DNA from: Bacteroidales bacterium UBA932
Lineage (GTDB): Bacteria; Bacteroidota; Bacteroidia; Bacteroidales; UBA932
NCBI GenBank assembly: GCA_002293585.1
Contig: DBDM01000125.1
Location: forward strand, 1,063-7,089
Length of the DNA stretch: 6,027 bases
Reading direction: 5' to 3'
A program made the position numbers and the translations under genes. The notes under the pieces are model-generated. The model was given only the letters and a program-made list of their open reading frames with translations, made no database searches and was not told the origin of the DNA. This document shows positions 1 through 5,943 of the stretch, in pieces; within the stretch, counting starts at the first letter, position 1; each line of letters begins with the position of its first letter.

Positions 1-1042
1 TAATGCGGCTGTTGTCGGCAATGTGACTTCCGTTAACCCGTACAATGCCGCGGCGTACGTTGCGTATAGTGCTATCGTCGTCCTGCACAGTTTCATATAC
101 AAAGAAGCGTTGCCGGCCGGTCAGTCCTTCCTTAGTGCCCGCTTTGGCGGTAATGGGCTTTACAGAGAAGACAGGCATTTGTACGGCAAAGTGCATGTCG
201 TTATTGCTCAGGGCGGCTATGGCCCGGCTTACGGCCGTTGCTACTGCATGCCTGAACAGACTGTCGCGCGACACATATTTGGAACTTTTCGGATTTGTAG
301 AGGCAGGTACGGCAAAGTGGAAGGGTGTGTGGCTAACAAAGGCTACGGGCACTTTCAGCGCCTGGTAGCGTTCATTCTTCCGTTGACGCACTTCGGGGGT
401 GTCTTCCTCTTCTATCCAGCAGTCGTACACGTCGGCTACCGCCTGTTCGGGGTGGGCAATGCGGTAGAGGTACATATTGCCTTGGGCAGTGTACTTGTGG
501 TATTCATTTTTGGAGTTAAGCTCATACTCAATGCCGGTGTAGTCATAGACCATGATGTAAGTGTTGGCAATAAGCTGCTCGCCCATGTTCTTCAATTCGC
601 CGCGTCCGCGCTTGGTAGCCTGCACTAATTGCAGCGCTGCGTCGGAAGCGTTGTACTCGCCCCGCCAGTGCACCAGTTCCATGTCCATGCTGCCGTCCGT
701 CCGGCGGTTAAACCATGCGCTAAGTTGTTGCAGGCCTGCGTTCTGTTCGTTGAGGTAACCGGCAAGCTTTACTGCCAGCTCTTTGGGGTAGTGGGATTCT
801 CCCCAGTTCTTGGCAAAAGGTACGGTGGTGAGCGCAATCCTGTTGTAGAAGAATTGCGCCTGCTTTTCTGCCTTAAAAAAGGTTTGGTCTATGCGTTTGT
901 CGCTGCTCTTGTTGCTTTTCACCAGCACCAGACTTACGGTGGGGCGGGTGTAGTGCTGCGCGTTGGCTTTACCGGCCGGTGCCAGCATGAGCGTAAAGAC
1001 AACAAGCGCTACCGTTAGGCAGCGCAGGGAATTAGCTTTCAT
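1..1042 (-). CDS. Secreted protein of unknown function, C-terminus beyond the left edge
   Basis: Reading leftward from an ATG at 1042, the frame stays open for 347 codons to the window edge, so the stop and C-terminus are not seen. The N-terminus is a signal peptide: Lys3, a hydrophobic core (about residues 9-22) and the site ANA|Q near residue 28, which predicts export to the periplasm or beyond. The mature part has no recognisable catalytic motif. It contains a stretch rich in aromatic and polar residues (QAQFFYNRIAL, about 63-73; WFNRRTDGS, about 113-121) and a later basic, beta-prone part (GRQRFFVYE, about 309-317; NVRRGIVRVNG, about 328-338). The start lies 22 bp after the stop of the SH3-domain membrane gene on the same strand, so the two are probably co-transcribed and may work together at the envelope. 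Long plus-strand frames over this region are shadows: the minus frame alone gives a coherent exported protein. No family was recognised. Confidence 0.88.
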   Translation of the reverse strand, partial: MKANSLRCLTVALVVFTLMLAPAGKANAQHYTRPTVSLVLVKSNKSSDKRIDQTFFKAEKQAQFFYNRIALTTVPFAKNWGESHYPKELAVKLAGYLNEQNAGLQQLSAWFNRRTDGSMDMELVHWRGEYNASDAALQLVQATKRGRGELKNMGEQLIANTYIMVYDYTGIEYELNSKNEYHKYTAQGNMYLYRIAHPEQAVADVYDCWIEEEDTPEVRQRKNERYQALKVPVAFVSHTPFHFAVPASTNPKSSKYVSRDSLFRHAVATAVSRAIAALSNNDMHFAVQMPVFSVKPITAKAGTKEGLTGRQRFFVYETVQDDDSTIRNVRRGIVRVNGSHIADNSRI

Positions 1043-1064
1043 AAATTCAGGTTAAGGTTGCTAT

Positions 1065-2054
1065 TTACTCTTTCGGGACTATCAGCTCTGCGTTGCTGCC
1101 GTCGTTCAGCTGGTACAGCACCTTGTTGTACTCAACGAAGGTGCGTACCTTTGTGCCCTCGGCGTAGCAGTTCTTCACGCTTACCTCTGTGCCGCTTTCC
1201 AGCGTAATGGGGCTGCCGGTAGCGGCATCCTTAGCCTTCATCGGAACGGAGAGAATGCCCTGGTGCGAATACTCCTTTTGGGGAATAGGAGAAATTAAGT
1301 TTTCCTTGAACTTCAGCCGCACGAAGGGCGCATACGCCCAGCCCTGCTCCACCGGAAGCCATAAGCCCGAAAGCTCGCCAACTGCGGTCAGCGTCTCACC
1401 GTTGCTGAGGGTTTTCACCACGCTGCTGCTGCCCGAAGGTTCGGCGTGGAGCTTAAGCGTGGGCACATGCACGAAGACGGTCTTACCTGTCACGTTGGAC
1501 AGGAGCTCGCTGATCTCGGTACGCGCCTTCTCTCCGCGAGCTTTTCCTATTCGCGCCGGCAGGGCACAAAGCGCCAAGCCTATCACTCCCGCAATGAGAA
1601 TGGCGAAGGGGCTGCGCAGAAAGCCGGGCTTCTCCTTCACCACGAAGTAGCAGGTAATGCTCTTGACGGTGAGCCAAACCAGCCTAAGGAGCGCAATGAT
1701 GCCGCCTATTACTAAGCAGAAAAATAGCATGAAAATCCACAGCAGGACTTGCAGTGCGGCTGATTGCGCTCCGCCGTCCGACTCCTTTCTGCCGTCGTCG
1801 TAGGTGGTAACCACCTCATAGTCCCTCCAAAAGAACAGTGCACCTACCGACCGCGATACCAGCATGCGCAGGAATACCGGCGCGCCCAAAATGAGGTAGC
1901 CGATAAACATTACCATGCCGCTGTGGCTCACCGTATTCCCCCAGGCATAGACAAAAAAACCCACGCAGAAGCGCGCTACAGCGATGAGGTAGTCCTTGTA
2001 CGAACTGGCAAGCCAAGCCTGCCATTTAGCTTCTTTTTGATTCATGTTATCCAT
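1065..2054 (-). CDS. Multi-pass membrane protein with C-terminal bacterial SH3-like domain
   Basis: This 329-residue protein has no cleavable signal peptide. It has four likely membrane segments at about residues 21-38, 46-64, 101-125 and 148-166. A polar loop (about 76-97, containing TTYDDGRKESDGG) lies between the second and third. After a basic stretch (ARIGKARGEKAR, about 167-178) comes a bacterial SH3-like (SH3_3-type) domain at about 190-247, recognised from LKLHAEPSGSSSVVKTL, a GETLTAVG turn and a closing GWAYAPFVRL. A second beta-rich region follows at about 262-327. Bacterial SH3 domains usually bind peptides or cell-wall polymers. Four spans starting inside would leave this one in the cytoplasm, so the topology is uncertain. 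ATG at 2054 is taken as the start; an in-frame ATG at 2045 would remove three residues. The gene is the first of a likely two-gene leftward operon and is divergent from the secreted paralog pair. No specific function was recognised. Confidence 0.9.
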   Translation of the reverse strand: MDNMNQKEAKWQAWLASSYKDYLIAVARFCVGFFVYAWGNTVSHSGMVMFIGYLILGAPVFLRMLVSRSVGALFFWRDYEVVTTYDDGRKESDGGAQSAALQVLLWIFMLFFCLVIGGIIALLRLVWLTVKSITCYFVVKEKPGFLRSPFAILIAGVIGLALCALPARIGKARGEKARTEISELLSNVTGKTVFVHVPTLKLHAEPSGSSSVVKTLSNGETLTAVGELSGLWLPVEQGWAYAPFVRLKFKENLISPIPQKEYSHQGILSVPMKAKDAATGSPITLESGTEVSVKNCYAEGTKVRTFVEYNKVLYQLNDGSNAELIVPKE

Positions 2055-2137
2055 AATAAAATATTTTAATGATTTTTATTGTTCATAATAAGTCTTCATT
2101 ATCTCAAAATTATTTTGAACATGCTTGACATTTCCGG

Positions 2138-2145
2138 CAAAGATA
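2138..2145 (-). promoter_or_regulatory. Candidate Bacteroidota -7 box for the leftward envelope operon
   Basis: Read on the minus strand this is TATCTTTG, an exact match to the Bacteroidota housekeeping sigma consensus TAnnTTTG. It lies about 84 bp upstream of the ATG at 2054, giving a leader of roughly 75 nt. Only a weak TTTT-like -33 element is visible in the A/T tract at about 2160-2165, so this half of the divergent pair is the less certain. Confidence 0.5.
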
Positions 2146-2164
2146 GGTGATTTTTAATTAAAAA

Positions 2165-2194
2165 ATTGTAATTTCAATTTTTTTACTATCTTTG
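2165..2194 (+). promoter_or_regulatory. Candidate Bacteroidota promoter for the rightward paralog pair
   Basis: The -7 box TATCTTTG (2187-2194) matches the TAnnTTTG consensus exactly. An ATTG at 2165-2168, close to the -33 TTTG consensus, sits 18 bp upstream of it, near the usual spacing. Transcription would start near 2200 and leave a leader of about 45-48 nt before the ATG at 2248. That leader is A-rich just before the start (ACAAAAAAAC) and has no strong Shine-Dalgarno sequence, as is normal in this phylum. Confidence 0.6.
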
Positions 2195-2247
2195 TCCTGA
2201 CCGGATGGAGTATTCGGACGCAATTTAACCACAAAAAAACATGTCCT

Positions 2248-3393
2248 ATGAAAACAAGATTTTTAACGACAGCCCTCACGCTGATGATGGCTTTTGGTGC
2301 GGCACAGGCACAGCAGCTTACGCCGCAGGCATTGATCAATGAGGTACCCTCCCTCCCCACCCCGCAGGATTGGGCGGTGAATAAGGGGCAACACTCCGAA
2401 GCATTCATGGCAAAAATTGAGACACTCAAAGGCCGGCTGGGCGAACTGCAACCTGCACCGCCGCCTGCCGCAACGCAGGCCGACTATGAGCAGCAACAGG
2501 CCAATATGCAGCGCCAGCAGCAGGAAGCCCAACAAAATGCACAGGCGGCCGGTGAGGCGATGGCCGCCATGGGACTGACCGCGGAGGATATGAAAAAGAT
2601 GCAAAATATGAGCGAAAAGGAGATGGAGGCTTTTCTTATGCAACGAATGCAGGGAATGCCCCAGGTTCAGGAAGCACAGAAACAGATGGAGGTGCTGGCG
2701 TCTATGGGCATCACCGAAGCCGACATGCGGAAGATGGAAAAGATGAATAGCAAGCAGAGTGAGGCTTACATGAAAAAACGCCTGGCGGAAAACGGTTATA
2801 CCGAAGCTGATGTGAAAAAGCGCATGGAACAAGCCGGTGTGTCGATGATGGCTGATGCCGACTGGGAGGAACAGGCGCGTCGCGATGACGATGCCTTAGC
2901 GCGTGCCACAGCGAGGGAGAAAGCACAGGCAACGCTTGATGCGTGGATGGTGAAGTACCGCGAGGTCAATCGCCTGTTGCAGCAGGAAGAAGAACGGGTT
3001 ATGGCTAAGCTGAAACCCATTGAAGATAAATACAAACCGGAAATAGAGCGCTACCGGAGTATCCTGGCATCGAGAACAGGCCTATATATGCCCCAGCCGG
3101 GCGACGAACCTGATGAAGTGGTGGATCGTAAGCGAAATACCGCCGTCCGTGAATACCGCGAGCAGGCATTCGCCGTGTGGAGAGACTATGTGCACGCCTG
3201 TCAGGCTCACCTCAAAGCCACCTTGCCTGATGCGCAGGCGGCCGACGAGGCAGAGCGGGCGAAAGCTGCCGCCGACGCTACCGGCAATGCAGCAATTGAC
3301 CAGTGGCAGGGCTCATCGAATAATGTTGGCGAAGTGCTTCGCCAATACTTGAGCATTACCGCCGGAGAGCCGGAATTGGATATAATAAACTAA
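2248..3393 (+). CDS. Secreted Met-rich helical-repeat protein, first of a tandem paralog pair
   Basis: This 381-residue exported protein has a signal peptide at residues 1-21, with AQA|QQ as the cleavage site. The mature protein opens with a TPQALI motif (25-30) and a Pro-rich linker (about 67-75), then a Gln/Ala-rich helix (80-100). Next come related helical repeats (about 107-196) with the pattern MG(L/I)TxxDMxKMxxM. Residues 105-201 contain 18 methionines. A charged helical C-terminal domain (about 205-330) includes NRLLQQEEE and KYKPEIERYR, and an Ala-rich tail follows. The protein is almost all helix and lacks catalytic or metal-site motifs of a known enzyme. It shares three blocks in the same order with the next gene, which starts 11 bp after its stop, so the two likely form an operon of diverged duplicates. 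A scaffolding, chaperone-like or envelope-associated role is possible but unproven. Confidence 0.92.
   Translation: MKTRFLTTALTLMMAFGAAQAQQLTPQALINEVPSLPTPQDWAVNKGQHSEAFMAKIETLKGRLGELQPAPPPAATQADYEQQQANMQRQQQEAQQNAQAAGEAMAAMGLTAEDMKKMQNMSEKEMEAFLMQRMQGMPQVQEAQKQMEVLASMGITEADMRKMEKMNSKQSEAYMKKRLAENGYTEADVKKRMEQAGVSMMADADWEEQARRDDDALARATAREKAQATLDAWMVKYREVNRLLQQEEERVMAKLKPIEDKYKPEIERYRSILASRTGLYMPQPGDEPDEVVDRKRNTAVREYREQAFAVWRDYVHACQAHLKATLPDAQAADEAERAKAAADATGNAAIDQWQGSSNNVGEVLRQYLSITAGEPELDIIN
2566..2835 (+). repeat. Protein-level Met-rich helical repeats
   Basis: Two clear copies and one shorter copy lie within the first secreted paralog. Copy 1 is at residues 107-135 (2566-2652), with AMGLTAEDMKKMQNM then EKEMEAF. 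Copy 2 is at 152-180 (2701-2787), with SMGITEADMRKMEKM then SKQSEAY. A partial copy is at 181-196 (2788-2835), with ENGYTEADVKKRMEQAG. The glycine-to-glycine offsets are 45 and 29 residues. A Gly-x-Thr helix cap followed by a D(M/V)(K/R)K helix is the conserved core. The repeats are similar in protein but not identical in DNA, so the duplication is old. Confidence 0.8.
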
Positions 3394-3404
3394 TATCGAA
3401 GAAC

Positions 3405-4604
3405 ATGAAAACAGCTAAATTTTTACTCGTAACAATTGCGCTGATTATGGCCTCTACGGCCGATGCTGATGCGCAAGGCTGGCTTCAGAACCTTGGCAAA
3501 AAAGCAGCTAAGCGTGCTGAAGAACGTGCCAAACAAAAAGTAGAAGATAAGGTAGACAAGGCGACCGACAAGGCAGTTGACGGCGCTTTTGATAAGGCCG
3601 AAGATGCCGTGAAAGGCGATGGTAACGATAACAACCAACAGCAACAGGCACCCCTGCCTGCTGTTGCGCCATCCCCTGCTCCCACTTCAAATTTTGCGCC
3701 TGCCGGTACAGGAGTGCAAACTGCGGCCGGACAAACGCCACAACAACTCATCGACCGGTGTCCGGCCTTTCCGTCGTTGGACTATCTCATGGCCATATAT
3801 GACGGTGTGGCCATATATGATGAGCAGCGAAAAGCAGATGCGTGGCAAGCCATTGAGACTTTCAACCGTGAGATAGACGCACTCAGACAACAAGGCAGGG
3901 ACATCGCGAAAGAGCAGAAGGCCGCTTGGGTACCCGGCGCCCGGAAGGATGGCGAAGCTTTGGCTGAGCGCACGGCGCAACAGGCGGTTGGGCGTTCGGT
4001 GGAAGAGTTGCAGAATATGAGCGATGTCGAACTGCAAGCAATGAGTAACGACATTGTGGCACAACGGATGGCCGGCAACGTGCAGTCTGCTCCGGCAGTA
4101 GCACCACAGCAGCATGCGGGCACTGCCCAAATAGAAACAGCGCTGAAACAGATTACCGACCGATGGGCGGCTATCAACCGCCAAAATCAGCAGGAGGCCA
4201 CTGATGCCCAGGCGCACTTTAAGGCCGTTTATGAGCGATACAGACCGGTGCTCAACGAGAAGAAAGCGATTATCGCGAAATTCTTTGAGGGCTCGGAGTC
4301 CGAGGGAGATATTAATCCCCGCTATACGAAGCAGGAATATGAAGCGGCCTCCCGTGACTACGATGCAGCATATACACCCTATGTGAGGGAGTGTTATACC
4401 TACTGGATAGCTACGGTACGCCGGGCGCAGGAGCGCATCGCCTCGAAGATGGCCGACGTTCCCGAATACGACCGGTTAACTGCGCAGAAAATGTCCGCCA
4501 CCGGCATCTCAACGCACGGTATGCCCACACTCGGTTACGATATTGCCGAGGAATACTTCGATGCTACAAGGAGCGTAACCAACCCGCCGATTCACAGGGA
4601 GTAG
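3405..4604 (+). CDS. Secreted helical protein with amphipathic N-terminal helix, second of the paralog pair
   Basis: This 399-residue exported protein has a signal peptide at residues 1-23 (ADA|Q). Directly after it comes a long amphipathic helix (about 26-70) with a short Lys/Glu/Asp/Ala repeat pattern, for example KVEDKVDKATDKAVD. A low-complexity Gln, Pro and Ala linker follows (about 71-108). TPQQLI (111-116) marks the start of the region shared with the upstream gene. Further shared blocks are LQNMS (202-206) and the C-terminal helical domain (about 250-350). In that domain NRQNQQE to AIIA aligns without gaps to the upstream protein, with 11 of 34 positions identical. The spacing of 11 bp from the previous stop and a purine-rich GAAGAA before the ATG support co-translation. 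Similar amphipathic helices after a signal peptide are, from memory, common in uncharacterised Bacteroidota envelope proteins. No enzymatic motif was seen; its role is unknown. Confidence 0.92.
   Translation: MKTAKFLLVTIALIMASTADADAQGWLQNLGKKAAKRAEERAKQKVEDKVDKATDKAVDGAFDKAEDAVKGDGNDNNQQQQAPLPAVAPSPAPTSNFAPAGTGVQTAAGQTPQQLIDRCPAFPSLDYLMAIYDGVAIYDEQRKADAWQAIETFNREIDALRQQGRDIAKEQKAAWVPGARKDGEALAERTAQQAVGRSVEELQNMSDVELQAMSNDIVAQRMAGNVQSAPAVAPQQHAGTAQIETALKQITDRWAAINRQNQQEATDAQAHFKAVYERYRPVLNEKKAIIAKFFEGSESEGDINPRYTKQEYEAASRDYDAAYTPYVRECYTYWIATVRRAQERIASKMADVPEYDRLTAQKMSATGISTHGMPTLGYDIAEEYFDATRSVTNPPIHRE
3790..3820 (+). repeat. Short in-frame direct repeat (13-bp copies, 18-bp offset)
   Basis: TGGCCATATATGA occurs at 3790-3802 and again at 3808-3820. 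The 18-bp offset keeps the reading frame and gives AIYDGV followed by AIYDEQ (residues 130-141). The near-identical DNA suggests a fairly recent six-codon tandem duplication inside the second paralog. Confidence 0.75.
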
Positions 4605-4732
4605 TTGCGAATAACTTTTATTGTCAGCAATGTGAGCATAACCTGCCAAATGAAGACAACGATTTCAACAATCATCAATAGAATTACGAATCCGTAGGCT
4701 TCACCTCTTGCTGCGATTCCGAGAATTTTCAT
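4592..4732 (-). CDS. Possible 46-residue single-pass membrane peptide overlapping the hydF stop
   Basis: This short frame starts with ATG at 4732-4730, which overlaps the hydF TGA as ATGA, the classic arrangement for translational coupling. It encodes a polar N-terminus (KILGIAARGEAYG, residues 2-14), one strongly hydrophobic segment (about 15-37, including FVILLMIVEIVVFIWQVML) and a short basic tail (KVIRNYSL). It ends with TGA at 4594-4592, inside the last codons of the convergent secreted paralog (13-bp overlap). It has the shape of a small inner-membrane protein. It could be a chance frame in an AT-rich intergenic region, since no homolog is recognised and length alone gives no support. 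The coupling geometry and uninterrupted hydrophobic segment are the only positive evidence. Confidence 0.4.
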   Translation of the reverse strand: MKILGIAARGEAYGFVILLMIVEIVVFIWQVMLTLLTIKVIRNYSL

Positions 4733-4741
4733 TCAATTCTC
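4721..4741 (-). other. Inverted repeat enclosing the hydF stop and the ATGA overlap
   Basis: GAGAATT (4721-4727) and AATTCTC (4735-4741) are perfect inverted 7-bp arms around a 7-nt loop. In the hydF transcript the loop would carry the AUGA junction. No T-run follows on either strand, so it does not look like an intrinsic terminator. The stem is AU-rich and would be only modestly stable. Confidence 0.45.
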
Positions 4742-5943
4742 AACTTACTCACCGCCCTTTCCCATGTGCCTTTGATGTAGGCTATGGCCATGCCGTAGTT
4801 GGTTACCGGCACCCGGGCGTCGACGGCGGACTGTATGCGGTTGAGCAATTGTTTGCGGGTAATCATACAGCCGCCGCATTGAATAACTAAGGCGTAGTCG
4901 CTGATGGGGCGCGGCGGTTCGGCCAATCCTGCCACAATGTCAAATTCCAATTGCCGGCCGGTATAGTCGCGCAGCCAGCGGGGAATTTTCACCCGGCCTA
5001 TATCGTCGCAGGTGCTGTGGTGGGTGCAGCTTTCCATGATCAACACCCTGTCGCCGTCTTTCAGCCGGTCGATGTGCGGTGTCCCGTCCAGGTAGGCCTC
5101 GAAATTCCCTTTCTGCCTGGCTAACAAAACGCTAAAACCGGTCAGTGGTATTTCAGGCGGAATGATGTTGTCAATGTTGCCGAACAGTTGACTGTCGGTG
5201 ATGACTAAGGCGGGTTGTATGTTGCTTGTCCGCATAAAAGTGTCTACCTCGTTTTCTTTCAGCACTACCACGATACAGTCGTTATCCAACCCTTCGCGGA
5301 TGGCCTGCACCTGCGGCAAAATAAGCCTCCCTTCCGGCGCTTCGCTGTCGATGGGGGTAATGAGCAACACCATCTCCCCTTTTTTTACCAGATCTCCGAA
5401 AAGCGGCTGTTGTTGCCACAGGGCGCCCGGCCTGTTTTTTTGCAGAAGCAATACCAGTGTTTCGAGATTTTCCGCTGTTTTGGCCGAAAAATCAAGGAAA
5501 TCAACAGGATAACGTTCTGTTAGTTCACTTGCAATAGATTCATCCGCAGGCGTTTGATCCGACTTGTTGTGCAAAAGCAGGAAGGGAACATGGTATTGTT
5601 GAAAAAGTTTCGCCAGCAGCGCTTCGTCCCCGGCAAAATGATTACCGGAAAACACCAACAAGGCTATATCTACCTGTTTAACAACCTGTAAGGTCTTTTC
5701 CACGCGTTTTTCCCCCAATTCGCCGGCATCGTCTACACCGGCCGTATCAATCAGTACAACAGGCCCTAAGCCGGGTATTTCGACCGGTTTCCTGACCGGG
5801 TCGGTGGTGGTGCCGGCGGTGTCGGACACAATGGCCGATTCCTGCCCGGTGAGCAGGTTGATCACGGAGCTTTTTCCGGTGTTCCGCCGGCCGAATACGC
5901 CAATATGGAGCCGGAGGTTGTTATTTATCTCTTTTTTCTGCAT
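4729..5943 (-). CDS. hydF: [FeFe]-hydrogenase H-cluster maturation GTPase HydF
   Basis: HydF is the scaffold on which the diiron subcluster made with the radical-SAM enzymes HydE and HydG is assembled before transfer to apo-hydrogenase HydA. The 404 residues match the family's usual length. The GTPase domain shows the P-loop GRRNTGKS (18-25), switch AGTTTDP (43-49), DTAG (66-69), NKSD (126-129) and SAK (153-155). The middle dimerisation domain carries PIDSEAPEGRLILPQVQ (197-213). The C-terminal domain carries the [4Fe-4S] ligands Cys306, Cys356 and Cys359. The spacing fits the published CxHx(46-53)HCxxC motif, except that Gln355 replaces the second His. ATG at 5943 was chosen because it opens just before the GTPase core; an in-frame ATG at 6021 would add 26 Asn/Ile/Tyr-rich residues of untranslated-leader character. 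hydE, hydG and hydA are not in the window. Confidence 0.96.
   Translation of the reverse strand: MQKKEINNNLRLHIGVFGRRNTGKSSVINLLTGQESAIVSDTAGTTTDPVRKPVEIPGLGPVVLIDTAGVDDAGELGEKRVEKTLQVVKQVDIALLVFSGNHFAGDEALLAKLFQQYHVPFLLLHNKSDQTPADESIASELTERYPVDFLDFSAKTAENLETLVLLLQKNRPGALWQQQPLFGDLVKKGEMVLLITPIDSEAPEGRLILPQVQAIREGLDNDCIVVVLKENEVDTFMRTSNIQPALVITDSQLFGNIDNIIPPEIPLTGFSVLLARQKGNFEAYLDGTPHIDRLKDGDRVLIMESCTHHSTCDDIGRVKIPRWLRDYTGRQLEFDIVAGLAEPPRPISDYALVIQCGGCMITRKQLLNRIQSAVDARVPVTNYGMAIAYIKGTWERAVSKLRIE

Noticed and set aside
23..1018. Long plus-strand frames of 201 and 129 codons.
   Set aside because: They are antisense to the minus-strand frame 1042 to 1, which stays open for 347 codons, has a signal peptide and follows closely on the gene upstream; the plus frames show no coherent protein features.
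2076..2099. A seven-codon upstream frame (MKTYYEQ) in the leader of the SH3-domain gene.
   Set aside because: It is short and AT-rich, with no leader-peptide or attenuator structure; expected by chance.
2263..2832. A 189-codon minus-strand frame rich in His, Leu and Phe.
   Set aside because: It is the complement of the Met/Lys/Gln-rich coding region of the first secreted paralog; CAT, CTT and TTC codons arise mechanically from ATG, AAG and GAA.
3687..4217. A 176-codon minus-strand frame opposite the second paralog.
   Set aside because: The plus-strand gene has a signal peptide, an operon position and homology to its neighbour, so this is a shadow frame.
4605..4728. A possible intrinsic terminator between the convergent genes.
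   Set aside because: No GC-rich stem with a following T-run was found on either strand; only the AU-rich 7-bp inverted repeat at 4721-4741 is present.
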